Positions 9,025-17,961 of a DNA stretch of 64,000 nucleotides are shown piece by piece. How positions within the stretch are numbered: the stretch's first letter is position 1; each line of letters starts with the position of its first letter. Source of the stretch: AP-15 sp963698995 (GTDB lineage Bacteria; Pseudomonadota; Alphaproteobacteria; ATCC43930; CGMCC-115725). Position numbers and translations under genes: made by a program. The stretch covers positions 62,001-126,000 of the forward strand of contig CAVOTD010000010.1 of assembly GCA_963698995.1 (NCBI GenBank), written 5' to 3'. The notes below the pieces were generated by a model that was not told where the DNA came from, ran no database searches, and saw nothing but the letters and a program-made list of their open reading frames with translations.

Positions 9025-10656
9025 CTATTGCGCTCCGATCGTCCAGACCGTCTTGGTCGTAGTCATGCCGAGCGTGCCGCTGTTGTCCGACAGGTAGCGG
9101 CTGGTGCGGCTGTCCTGCACTATCCAGCCTGAGCCCGAGGCCGTGAGAGTCCACGTGTCCGGGGTGCTGGTCGGCTGTGAAACGGTGCCGTTACCAGCGT
9201 CGGCCATGTAGTGTCCGACCCAGGGTCCGTTACCCTGATCGCCACAATCGTTCAGGAAGCTCGCGCCGTTCCACGTCCACTTCTGGCACGATCCGCTATT
9301 GTTTGGATAGAGTTGAACCGAGGGCGTATCGCCCCAATAGCCGAAGCCGCCGTCGACCGACGCACCATTAAAGCTGATCCGGTAGGTTCCATTCGGAAGC
9401 GTGCCGGGTGGCGGGGGAGGTGGAGGGCTTGATCCGGCTGTCACGAACCATAGGTGAAGCGCGGGATCAGTAGCTCCGTAGAGATTGTGGTTCGCGCCGG
9501 CGACGGCGAGCCCCCCGTTGTACATGACAAATTGCTGGTTATGGGTGCCGAGATCGGCGAGTTCGGTGACCGGCGTGAACGCTCCGCCCTGATACTCGAA
9601 CAACGCTACTCGGCACGCGGGGACGCTGGAATGCTCATCAAATCCAACGCTGTTGCATTGAGCGCTGACTTGCTCCTGCTCGGCGACGATGAAGAATGGC
9701 GATCCGGCGAGGCTCCCGCTGTCGATCTCGTGGATCGCCCGATAGGTGGAATCGAGCGACTTGGCGGTCCATGAGTTCCGTGGGTTCGAGCGAGCAAAGA
9801 ATGCAACAAGACCGGGCGTCCAAGGACCGTTCGGCTCCTCGCTGGAGCCAACGATGATCGCGTCTGACGGTCCTCCATACGCCACCGTCGCGATGGCGGT
9901 CTCGCCGACGTCGTTATTGCTGCCGCCGTTTCCGACCAGATGCGGCACCCAGGCGCCGGTCCGGTTGCCGGGATTTTGGAACCAGTAGACGCCGTTGGGC
10001 GTCGCTCCGACGACGTTGATGCGGGCCGTGCCGGCGATCGATGCAAGCGCTACCGAGTTCCCAATCCCCGCGCCGGTGCTGTCCCGGAACGGGTTATTCA
10101 CGATCTGCCACGAGTTCCAGTCATTCTGGTAGGCGATGAACGACTGAGTCCCGGCAAAGAATACCGCCGAGCAAACGACGTCCTGCTTGCCGTCGCCGTC
10201 GAGATCGACGATGTGGAGGTCATGACACCCGGCGTCCGGATTGATGACCTCACTGGACCACGGCTGCGTCGGGTCGCCGCCCCAGTTCAACGGGTTGAAG
10301 TACCAGACAAGTTGGCCGTCTCGCGATGCCATTACGCCGGGATAGGTATCGCCCGGAAAGAGAAACGGCCGTGCCCGCTCATAGGCGTCTCCGCTCGGAT
10401 CGATCGTCGTCATCGTCCACGGGCCAGAGAGGTCGCCACTCGATTGGTAAAGATAAAACCCGCCTGGGCCGCCATCCCCACTGGCCGACCCCAGAACAAC
10501 GCTCGGTACGGTCGTCGAGGTGAAGTAGCCGATCGTTTTTTCGAGCGGTGCGCCCGGCGGTGAAAAATCAATGATGAAGTCTTGAACGCTTTGGCCAGAT
10601 GCCGCCGCCGGCGCCAGCACAGCGATAAATACAACCGCAGAAAGCGGCTTCACCAA
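9025..10656 (-). CDS. Secreted FG-GAP/VCBS-like propeller protein with C-terminal trefoil-like domain
   Basis: A 543-residue exported protein. It has a signal peptide (MVKPLSAVVFIAVLAPAAASG), then about 370 residues of propeller-like blades with calcium-binding type loops (DLDGDGKQDVVC near residue 155; repeated GxYWFQNPGN and GVASR-type strands). A proline linker (SSPPPPPPPG near 415) leads to a C-terminal domain of about 120 residues (GTYRISFNG..CQKWTWNG.SFLND) that looks like a ricin/beta-trefoil carbohydrate-binding module. The start is uncertain: TTG at 10656 or GTG at 10653, with no strong ribosome site. No secretion partner is adjacent. Function unknown; surface or matrix binding is inferred. 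Confidence 0.75.
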   Translation of the reverse strand: MVKPLSAVVFIAVLAPAAASGQSVQDFIIDFSPPGAPLEKTIGYFTSTTVPSVVLGSASGDGGPGGFYLYQSSGDLSGPWTMTTIDPSGDAYERARPFLFPGDTYPGVMASRDGQLVWYFNPLNWGGDPTQPWSSEVINPDAGCHDLHIVDLDGDGKQDVVCSAVFFAGTQSFIAYQNDWNSWQIVNNPFRDSTGAGIGNSVALASIAGTARINVVGATPNGVYWFQNPGNRTGAWVPHLVGNGGSNNDVGETAIATVAYGGPSDAIIVGSSEEPNGPWTPGLVAFFARSNPRNSWTAKSLDSTYRAIHEIDSGSLAGSPFFIVAEQEQVSAQCNSVGFDEHSSVPACRVALFEYQGGAFTPVTELADLGTHNQQFVMYNGGLAVAGANHNLYGATDPALHLWFVTAGSSPPPPPPPGTLPNGTYRISFNGASVDGGFGYWGDTPSVQLYPNNSGSCQKWTWNGASFLNDCGDQGNGPWVGHYMADAGNGTVSQPTSTPDTWTLTASGSGWIVQDSRTSRYLSDNSGTLGMTTTKTVWTIGAQ

Positions 10657-10784
10657 GGTCCGGCATATCTGATGAAGATTCTACTTAACGCTCCCTATAG
10701 TAGGGTAGGTCTTTGTCATGTTATCTCACTCCATGCCTTTCCCTGGCGTTTTAATAAGTCGAGGTGCCCCAGCTCACGCGATGT

Positions 10785-10800
10785 GAGATCATCTGATCTC
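10785..10800. repeat. Perfect inverted repeat, possible operator
   Basis: GAGATCA-TC-TGATCTC: two perfectly complementary 7-base arms with a 2-base spacer, in AT-rich DNA about 130 bases upstream of the secreted propeller gene (minus strand). The size fits a dimeric regulator site. No binding protein can be named. Confidence 0.4.
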
Positions 10801-11090
10801 CCGTATTTTAAAATATTCTACCCGGATTGGTAGATCAATATCTCTCGTTAGAGAACTTTTACCGAAAAAATATGTAAGATTAATTCGGAGTGCTAGGAGT
10901 GATAATGATAGTTCCGGCTGATGCGATGCGGGTTTCGTGGCTGGCGAGCCGGCGCTGTAATCGGTACCCAACCAAAACCTCACGGAAATTCTATTTAACG
11001 CATTAACCGGACTGGAAAATCGCTGGACAACTGGGGTCCTGATCGGCGCTGATCGGGACCCCGGCTTTGAGGGCAAATTAACCAGCTATA

Positions 11091-11309
11091 TCAGGTTCTT
11101 CCGAGATTATCTTTGCAAGCGCAGGGTACACAGCGATTTCTTCCCGTTTCGGCATGGGGGAATGCCACGTATTCGTGGTATGCCGTCCAAAGCAAGTTCA
11201 TGGCCCTAGCTTCATCGTGCACAAGGACATCAACCAGAAAAGAGCGGCCTTTTCCCGATAGCCCCAATCGGATAACTGCGGCCCCTCTCGGCAGGTCGAG
11301 CGGTTTCAT
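11091..11309 (-). CDS. Small hypothetical protein (72 aa)
   Basis: The ATG at 11309 is preceded by a good ribosome site (AAGGAGAGA directly upstream) and opens a 72-codon frame starting MKPLDLPRGAAVIRLGLSG and ending in a short CVPCACKDN cysteine cluster. No family is recognised. An overlapping plus-strand frame exists but lacks such a start. It could be a real small protein or a remnant; the ribosome site is the main support. Confidence 0.35.
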   Translation of the reverse strand: MKPLDLPRGAAVIRLGLSGKGRSFLVDVLVHDEARAMNLLWTAYHEYVAFPHAETGRNRCVPCACKDNLGRT

Positions 11310-11620
11310 TCTCTCCTTCGCCCGCTTCCGATAGGCCATTCCGGACCATGCTGCGCGCCCTGCAATACCCGACGCAGATAACGTCGCTGGGCAAGTCACC
11401 TCATTAGTAGCCGTAGCATGTCACGTTAACTAATCGGAATGTGCCGGGACCGGTCACGAAATTTTATCATTGACGGTATCGCACGACAGGTCAATTTTTA
11501 TAGAGAATATAGCCAAAACTTCGATGATGTCACGATGCCGGCGCTTCCACGTTGGGGCAATCAGATGCTCAATCGCTTCGCTGGCAGTAACGGGAGCAGT
11601 AACGGGATGACGTTCCAGTT

Positions 11621-11692
11621 CAACCCTGACGGGTCGCTCGAATTTCCAGTAACTGATGACGTCAGTCCAACCCTGACGGGTCGCTCGAATTT
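11621..11692. repeat. 25-base direct repeat pair
   Basis: The 25-base stretch beginning CAACCCTGACGGGTCGCTCG at 11621 recurs exactly at 11668, 47 bases apart, just downstream of the FG-GAP gene's stop. A shorter direct repeat (AGTAACGGGA) lies just upstream near 11585-11606. No inverted structure is visible, so it is not an obvious terminator. Local duplication is the simplest reading. Confidence 0.6.
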
Positions 11693-11703
11693 TTCTCTAC
11701 AGG

Positions 11704-13091
11704 CTATCCTTCGCAAAACCCTAGAATGGCATTTTGCAATGTGTCCATGCTGGTGAAGCCCAGCGCTGTAGCCGCAGAATTCAGCCCGCCGTACTGCCTA
11801 GTCAAAGCCGAGACACTTTGGTTGTGACAGTTTGCCCTTCCCGGCGCCCCGGCGAACACTGGTTGTTGACTGAATATCCACGCAGCACCGGTCCCACCGT
11901 TGTCAACAGGCCCACCGATGGCGGCAGTATCACCGTCGCCGGAAATTGTGACGGAAGTCCCTTGCTCGGCGCTGCCGATTGCCCCTGTGCCGACCAGGTC
12001 TGGGCCTTGCTGGACCCACGCCCCGTTCGAGCGTGTGAATATCCAGGCGGCACCGGTATTATTGTTGTCGCCAAATCCACCGATAAAGGCCGTATTGCCG
12101 TTGCTGGAGAGCGAAACAGAGATCCCTTGAAGCTGGAACGGCCCGACCACGCCTGTGCCGACCAGTTTGGGGCCTTGCTGGCTCCACACCCCGTACGAGC
12201 GCGTGAATACCCATGCGGCGCCGGCATCGTCGTTGTCCTCGGGGCCACCTACAATAACCGTGTTCCCGTCATCGGAAATCGACACAGAATAGCCTTGCAA
12301 TGCGGTGCCGACGGCTTCTGTGCCGACCAGCTTGGCCTCTTGGGTCCATACCTCATGGGAACGCGTGAACACCCATGCGGCACCCACCTCGTTGTTATCG
12401 TTAAATCCACCGACAATGGCGGTATTTCCGTCGCCGGAGAGCGAGACGGAAGTCCCTTGCGTTGCGAACGCTCCCGTCACACCCGTCCCGACAAGCTTGG
12501 CTTGTTGGCTCCATACGCCATGAGAGCGCACGAATACCCACGCTGCACCGGCGGAACCGTTGTCGAGAGGCCCGCCAACGATGGCTGTGTTGCCCTTGCC
12601 GGAGAGCGCGACGGAATGGCCAAACACGAAAGACGTGCCCGTGGCGACCAGTTTGGCCTGCTGCTTCCACACCCGCGCCCGAGCGCTTGAACACCCACGC
12701 GGCGCCTGCATCATCATTGTCAAAAGGCGCACCGACAATGGCGGTATTGCCGTTGTTGGAGAGCGAGACGGAACTCCCCTGATCCGCGTTACCAATGGCG
12801 CCGGTGCCGATCAGCTTCGCCTGCTGGTTCCACTGGCCACGCGAGCGCTTGAACACCCACGCGGCGCCGGCGCTGTTCAACATGGCAGAGCTGTCACTGG
12901 GCCCACCGAAGATGGCGGTATTCCCGTCAGCCGAAAGCGAGATAGAACTCACCTTGGAATGCCTTGCCTACGGCGCCGGTGCCGACCAGCTTTGCTTGTT
13001 GGCTGAACTGCGCTTCGGCCGGCGCCGGCAGCAGGCTATTCGCAAGCATCGCAACCGTCAGAACGCACACGACTTGGTATCTGAATTTCAT
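11704..13091 (-). CDS. Secreted seven-repeat FG-GAP (integrin alpha-like) protein, two frameshifts as read
   Basis: Read across two single surplus bases (near 12950 and 12679) this gives exactly 462 codons. The start ATG at 13091 has GGGGGA upstream, and a signal peptide follows (MKFRYQVVCVLTVAMLANS.., cut after APAEA). Then come seven tandem blades of about 51-55 residues, each patterned QQAKLVGTG..G..QG.SVSLS.DGNTAIVGGP.DN..GAAWVFTRS..VW. The tail has the small CHNQSVSALTRQYGGLN..LGF domain often seen at the end of rhizobial secreted proteins. Without correction the gene would be three fragments (start to about 12927; 12952 to 12401; 12795 to 11704). The unit is conserved right across both shifts, which argues for sequencing error or very recent mutation. 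Likely a surface or secreted beta-propeller; ligand unknown. Confidence 0.8.
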
Positions 13092-13319
13092 ATTCAGTCC
13101 CCCGTGTCCAATTATGGTGTCCAATTCGGCGCGGAAACCGAGAGGCTTAATGGCCGTGCTCGCAGCCCACTTCTTCGATTGCAGACAATGCCCGGTTTGT
13201 GACTTCGCGTTCCACAACAAAGTATGGTTAACGGAGACATTCGTCATGCCGTGCAAGGATGGTAGCATGTTGCTGCAAGGCGCCGGCGCGCGTCGCGTTG
13301 TGTGACGGACACCGTCGCC

Positions 13320-14174
13320 GCCCACGGTGAAGAGATCCTCGCGGGAAAGGTCCACGACCCGTTCCGGTCGATCACGGCGCGCTATGCCGACACTGTGCTG
13401 CCAGCGGCGACCTATCTCGAGACCGAGGATCTCTACCGCGCCTATGGGACGTATTACCTGCAATACGCGCCGCCTGCCGTCGCGCCGCAGGGCGAAGCCT
13501 GGTCGAACTTCCGATTGGCGCAGGCGCTAGCCCAACGGACGGGGCTCGAGGACCGTGTCTTCCGCATGTCGCAGACAGGGATCCTCGGCGAGATGCTGCA
13601 GGGCGCGCGCGGCGGTCGCCGCGCTCGGCCGGGAGCAAGTGCGTAGCGCCGGGCCAATCCATCTGGCGCCCGAAGGCGGCCAGCAATTCCGCACCCTCTC
13701 CGGGAAGCTGGAGTTTTATTCGGAAACTCTGGCAGCCCAGGGTCTGCCGGCGCTGCCGGACTGGCTACCCGACCCCACCCGACCCCGAGGACCAGCGTGA
13801 GGCGATGCGCTGGCCGCCGCGCCTGTTGACCGCACCGGGTTATTTTCAAAGCCACACCGCGTTTTCCGGCGTCGCGTTCCTGTGCCGCCCCGAGGGTGCG
13901 CCGTGCTGCATCCTTCACCCCGCGGAGGCCGGCGCGCGCGAACTGAGTGACGGTCAGCGTGCGCCTGTTCAACGATCGCGGATCGGCCGGACTCGTCCTC
14001 AGAATCAGCGACGAGGTTCAGCCCGGTGTCGTGCTGGTACCCGGTCAACGCCCCGAAAACGAAACGGCGTCCGGCACGATCAACATGCTGTGCTCTGATC
14101 GCTACACCAATGTCGGCGAGGGCGCCACCTACCAGAGCACCTGGCTCGACATCACCGCCTGGCCAAACAGCTGA
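13320..14174 (+). pseudogene. Molybdopterin oxidoreductase C-terminal remnant
   Basis: Consecutive pieces of one molybdopterin-dependent dehydrogenase (formate dehydrogenase-like family) lie in order but in different frames. The first is ADTVLPAATYLETEDLYRAYG.. (about 13387-13620), the second GQQFRTLSGKLEFYSETLA (about 13630-13800), the third LLTAPGYFQSHTAFSGVAF (about 13825-13940) and the fourth VRLFNDRGSAGLVLRISDEV..NMLCSDRYTNVGEGATYQSTW (13950-14174). The last holds the molybdopterin dinucleotide-binding fold. At least three frameshifts separate them. The N-terminal half, with the Fe-S and catalytic domains, is absent, since only about 280 codons remain of an expected 680 or more. Unlike the other frameshifted genes here, the large 5' truncation marks it as a true pseudogene. 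Confidence 0.8.
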
Positions 14175-14196
14175 TACGCGCCTGGATCGGATTGGC

Positions 14197-14780
14197 TTAT
14201 CGGTCTTCGTGGTCTTCGCTACGACACTGACCACGGATCTCGCCCGCTCCGACAGCCGTTGTGTGGACATTGGCATACGCGGTATTCGAGACGATTGCGT
14301 CCACGAGTGCGTCGAAGTCGCCGGCCTGGACGTTCTGCCCCGCGATCGCTTGCACGTTGGGGCCGGTGAATGTGCCTGTCACGGTCCCGCCATTCGTGGG
14401 ACATGGCTGTGGGGTTGGCCCCGTCCCGGTAAACGGCAAATTCGTGCAGAAGAACACGAGGATGCCGCCGGCATCGCGCGCCTTACCGAAATGGATATGA
14501 GCCTGCGTCACCGTGCCTGTGCCGGGTGGCGTCGTGCCGACGTTAGAATAGGTCAGCGAGTAGTCGATCGTCCCGCCCTTATTATTAAGTGTAAGACTTG
14601 CCGTACCCGTGCCGTCGGACAGGATCGCCCCGGTCGGAAACGCCGTCGCACTTGGCAGCGATCCGAGTTCCTCGAACCCATTCAAGCGCGCCGAGAATTC
14701 CGCCGCATCGGCGAAGGCGCACGAGACAGCAACAACGCCTGCGGCTGCGACTGTTGCCCCGAAAAGTTTGTACGGAGCAT
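14197..14780 (-). CDS. CHRD domain protein, exported (frameshift in signal peptide)
   Basis: The mature part starts AEFSARLNGFEELGSLPSATAFPTGA and carries a CHRD fold (QAHIHFGKARDAGGILVFFC, ending AGEIRGQ). The natural start appears to be the ATG at 14780, five bases after GGGAGGA. Its frame breaks within about five codons, and a signal peptide (KLFGATVAAAGVVAVSCAFA) continues one frame over. One missing base near 14766-14771 restores a 195-codon gene. As read, the only in-frame start is a TTG at 14685 inside the mature domain. CHRD proteins bind or scaffold at the cell surface; function here unknown. Confidence 0.75.
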
Positions 14781-14961
14781 GACGTCCTCCCTACATGGCG
14801 AAGTATGGCACGCGCCATTCTCGCACGAGTTCTATCTTAACGAATTACGTCGCGATACGGGAGACCGTTGAAACAACGGTTGATCACATTGCAGTGAACT
14901 TCACCTCGCCCTCAATGATTGGCGCCCCAACAAGACGGCTTCTCGGCTCGTTTCCGATCTC

Positions 14962-16140
14962 CTATCCGTCCCTGGCGAGCGCGACCGTGACCGCGACCAG
15001 AGTCGCGTCGCTGCCGCGGGCGCCGACAATCGACAGGCCGACCGGCAAGCCGTCGACGAGAGCGCCCGGGATGCTGACTTGCGGCACTCCGGTCAGCCCG
15101 CCATGGGCGCACAGGCAGAGGATGCGGTCGCGCTCGGCGCTTGCGACGGATAGCGGCTCGCCGCGCTTCGGCGCCGGGAACGGCGTCGTCGGCAGGCAGA
15201 GGATCGTGTCCGGGGCCAGCAGATGGCGCATCCGGCCGCGCGCCTCGTACCGCACCAGTTGGGCCCATTGGCGCTCGCTCTCGGGGATTTGCGATCCGGT
15301 AAAGATGTTGCGCGCCACGCTATAGGCGAAGCGCGGGTTGTCCCGCTCGATCCAATCCTTGAAGGTCAGCCAGGCCTCGGAAGGCTGCAAGGTGCGCTGC
15401 GCCCGCGCCCATTGCACGATCCCCGCCGGCGCCATGACTTCCTCCCGCGTCTCGCCGATCAGGCCGCGCAGCCGGTCGACCATCGGCTGTACGGCGGCGC
15501 CGACCTCCGGATCGGCGAAGGCGAAGGCATCGACCGCAAGGATCAGTCGACGCGGCAGGGCCGTCGGGATCGCCTCGCCGAGCATGACGCTCGCCACTCT
15601 CGCAAAGGTCGCGGTGTCGCGAGCGAACCAGCCGGTCGTGTCGGAGCTCGGCGCTTGCTGCATCATGCCCGTGACCGGGAGCCGGCCATGCGTCGGCCTA
15701 ATGCCGTAGAGGCCGCAGAAGCTCGCCGGCACCCGCACCGACCCGCCGGTATCGGTGCCGAGCGCCGTGTCGCACAATCCGGCGGCGACTGCCGCGGCGG
15801 AGCCGGATGAAGAGCCACCCGGCACTCGCCCCGGCGCCCGCGGATTGACCGGCGTGCCGTAGAAGGCATTCTCCCCGACGATGCCGAGCGATACCTCGTC
15901 GGTGATGGTCTTGCCGATCAATGTCGCGCCGGCATCGAGCAGTCGCTGCACGGCCCAGGCATGCCGTGTCGGAACCGGGTTCGACCGTGCCCAGTCGGGA
16001 TTGCCGCCGCCGGTCGGGTGACCCGCGACGTCGAACAGATCCTTGGCCGCAAAGGTCAGACCGGAGAGCGGTCCGCCCGACCGTCCCTCGATATGGACAC
16101 GTGGACCGGGGACAAAGGCGTTGATGTCGTCATCTGGCAT
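14962..16140 (-). CDS. Amidase signature family protein
   Basis: A 392-residue serine hydrolase with the Ser-cisSer-Lys triad of the amidase signature family. The catalytic Lys lies in FAAKDLFDV (residue 33), the cis-Ser in PGGSSSGSAAAVAAG (about 108) and the nucleophile Ser in GTDTGGSVRVPA (about 132). The start at 16140 has GAGG 8 bases upstream. It is shorter than typical 450-500 residue members and close to small amidases of the AtzF/indoleacetamide type that lack the long N-terminal helix. Substrate unknown. It sits downstream of the peroxiredoxin/periplasmic gene pair on the same strand. Confidence 0.9.
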   Translation of the reverse strand: MPDDDINAFVPGPRVHIEGRSGGPLSGLTFAAKDLFDVAGHPTGGGNPDWARSNPVPTRHAWAVQRLLDAGATLIGKTITDEVSLGIVGENAFYGTPVNPRAPGRVPGGSSSGSAAAVAAGLCDTALGTDTGGSVRVPASFCGLYGIRPTHGRLPVTGMMQQAPSSDTTGWFARDTATFARVASVMLGEAIPTALPRRLILAVDAFAFADPEVGAAVQPMVDRLRGLIGETREEVMAPAGIVQWARAQRTLQPSEAWLTFKDWIERDNPRFAYSVARNIFTGSQIPESERQWAQLVRYEARGRMRHLLAPDTILCLPTTPFPAPKRGEPLSVASAERDRILCLCAHGGLTGVPQVSIPGALVDGLPVGLSIVGARGSDATLVAVTVALARDG

Positions 16141-16244
16141 ATCGGGCCTCGGGGTGACGAGAACGGCGGATGGGCGGCACTATGCGGGCCGAAATCGGTC
16201 GGCCCCGTTCTGCTGAGTTCGTGGTTCGTCGCAGCCCGCGAAAC

Positions 16245-16524
16245 TCACCAGGTGAAAGCCGTCGCCCGCAGCTCGACGGCACCATTATTCTGTATGACGC
16301 CCAATAGTTGTAATCGGCACTGCAACAGGGGAGAGCAGCCTGCAGAGTCTGTCGCTCTCTCCTTTGGCCACGAATTGCGGATCGTAAATGACCGGCTTGC
16401 CGGCGTCGGCCGGGTGCGGCGGCAGTGGTAGCCAGGGCGCCGATCCCTGTTGCGCGGCTGCCGGCAGCGCCCAGGCGATCGCCGCCGCGACGAGCGCGGC
16501 AGCAACAGCTATCCGGGATCGCAT
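16245..16524 (-). CDS. Small periplasmic protein, one frameshift as read
   Basis: The ATG at 16524 opens a clear signal peptide (MRSRIAVAAALVAAAIAWALPAAAQ) and a short mature part (GSAPWLPLPPHPADAGKPVIYDPQFVAKGESDRLC). As read it ends after 79 residues in unrelated sequence. One surplus base near 16315-16345 would join it to LQLLGVIQNNGAVELRATAFTW, which looks like the true C-terminus and ends at 16245 after 93 codons. No family is recognised. It begins 7 bases after the peroxiredoxin stop and may be co-transcribed with it. Confidence 0.55.
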
Positions 16525-16530
16525 CCCGCG

Positions 16531-17013
16531 TCAGAGCGCCTGCAGCATCGCCTCGGCGCTCGAAACGTCGAACTGCCCGGGCTCTTCGATGTGCAACGCC
16601 TTGACGACGCCGTCTTCGACCAGCATCGAATAGCGCTGCGAGCGCATGCCCATGCCTTCCTTCGTGCGGTCGAGCTCGAGCCCGACCGCCCGGGTGAATT
16701 CGCCGCTGCCGTCGCCCAGCATCACCACCTTGTCGTCGGCCTTGTGCTCCTTGCCCCAGGCGCCCATCACAAAGTGGTCGTTGGCTGCGAGGCACGCGAT
16801 CATGTCGACGCCTTTGGCCTTGAGCTCGGCGGCATTCGTGACATAGCCCGGCAGATGCCGCTGCGAGCAGGTTCGCGTAAAGGCTCCCGGGAGGCCGAAC
16901 AGAACGACCTTTTTGCCGGCAAAGAATTCGTCCGAGCTGACCGCCTTCGGCCCCTCCGAGGTCACATAGCGCAATGTCACGGATGGGATCCTGTCGCCTA
17001 GTTTGATGGCCAT
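16531..17013 (-). CDS. Peroxiredoxin, Prx5/glutaredoxin-dependent type
   Basis: A 160-residue AhpC/TSA-fold thiol peroxidase. The active-site PxxxTxxC is intact in PGAFTRTCSQRHLPGY (peroxidatic Cys near residue 50), and the GMGMRSQRYSMLVEDG segment is typical of Prx5 enzymes. It reduces hydrogen peroxide or organic hydroperoxides in the cytoplasm with glutaredoxin or thioredoxin. The start at 17013 is chosen because the family begins MAIKLGDRIP; the longer frame upstream overlaps the next gene. It lies 14 bases after the quinone oxidoreductase gene, so a shared transcript and an oxidative-stress role are plausible. Confidence 0.93.
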   Translation of the reverse strand: MAIKLGDRIPSVTLRYVTSEGPKAVSSDEFFAGKKVVLFGLPGAFTRTCSQRHLPGYVTNAAELKAKGVDMIACLAANDHFVMGAWGKEHKADDKVVMLGDGSGEFTRAVGLELDRTKEGMGMRSQRYSMLVEDGVVKALHIEEPGQFDVSSAEAMLQAL

Positions 17014-17027
17014 TGTTTGTCCTCCGT

Positions 17028-17942
17028 TCAATCGATGCGAAATACCGCTTTGCCGGCGATATGCCGGTCGCGCAGCTGCGGGGCAATCGGCGGCAGATCG
17101 CGCCAGCTTTGCTCGACGAGGTGCGGCTTCAGGGAGCCATCGGCGACCAGCGAGACCAGCAGAGCGAGGTCCGGCGCGAAACGCTCCTCGGCTTCGGACG
17201 TGAAGTACGAAAAGCTCTGGATGCGCGCGTTGGGGCGCTCGGCAAAATCGCGAAAGTTGATCGGCGTCGGTTCGCCAGAGGAATTGCCAAAGACGACGAT
17301 CGTTCCCTTCGCCTCGATACGCGCGATTGCTGCGGCGAGCGATGCCCCGCCCGCGGCTTCGAGGATCAAGCCGAAGCTCCCTTGCGCCTTGTCGATGCCT
17401 ACGATGATCTGGTCGGCGCCGCGCAGATGCCGGCCGCGGTCGGGGCTGCCGACAACCGCGGTAACACGCGCCCCGGATCGTGCGGCGATCTGGGTGGCCA
17501 TGTGCCCGACGCCTCCGGCGGCGCCGGTGATCAGCACCCGTTTGCCGAGCAGCGGCGCGCCGTGCCGCAAGGTGCGCAGAGCGGTCAAGCCGGCGACCGG
17601 CAACGCCGCGGCCTCTTCGAAACGGACGTTGTCCGGCAGCGCCGCCATGCGGTGGCTCGGCACAGCGGCGCGCTCTGCCCAGCCGGCGCTGTCGGTCAAT
17701 GCGACGACGCGGGTCCCAGCCTTGGGGCCGCTGCCGTCGGCCGCCGGCTCTATTACGACCCCGCTGATATCCTGGCCCGGCCGCCAACCTTCGGGCCGCA
17801 CCTGAAACAGCCGCAATTCGCCGCGGTTCAGCGAAAATGCGTGCGTCTCGACGACCGCCTGGTTCGGCGCAGGCTCCGGTTCGGCAACCTCGCGCAGTTC
17901 GACCGGCGCGGCGCCATTGGGTGAATTGACTAGGGCGAGCAT
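17028..17942 (-). CDS. NADPH:quinone oxidoreductase-like MDR family protein
   Basis: A 304-residue zinc-free medium-chain dehydrogenase/reductase. It has a GroES-like N-terminal domain (SLNRGELRLFQ; GWRPGQDISGVV), then the Rossmann motif TGAAGGVGHMATQIA near residue 140 for NADPH. Structural-zinc cysteines are absent, as in quinone reductases and enoyl reductases. It is directly upstream of the peroxiredoxin on the same strand. Family secure; substrate unknown. Confidence 0.9.
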   Translation of the reverse strand: MLALVNSPNGAAPVELREVAEPEPAPNQAVVETHAFSLNRGELRLFQVRPEGWRPGQDISGVVIEPAADGSGPKAGTRVVALTDSAGWAERAAVPSHRMAALPDNVRFEEAAALPVAGLTALRTLRHGAPLLGKRVLITGAAGGVGHMATQIAARSGARVTAVVGSPDRGRHLRGADQIIVGIDKAQGSFGLILEAAGGASLAAAIARIEAKGTIVVFGNSSGEPTPINFRDFAERPNARIQSFSYFTSEAEERFAPDLALLVSLVADGSLKPHLVEQSWRDLPPIAPQLRDRHIAGKAVFRID

Positions 17943-17961
17943 CTGTTTTCTCCGCCGGACT

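Larger units (their letters stand above)
10657..11703. other. Long, partly AT-rich intergenic region
   Basis: This 1-kb region is visibly more AT-rich than its surroundings, notably 10660-10910 and 11440-11530. It holds a perfect inverted repeat (10785-10800), a possible small minus-strand gene (11091-11309) and a pair of 25-base direct repeats (11621 and 11668). No transposase, tRNA or known gene was recognised. The composition suggests acquired DNA or eroded sequence between two secreted-protein genes. Confidence 0.5.

Noticed and set aside
11439..11756. 105-codon plus-strand frame
   Set aside because: Contains the direct repeats, overlaps the convergent FG-GAP gene end, and has no ribosome site or family; probably not a gene, though its middle looks less random than most.
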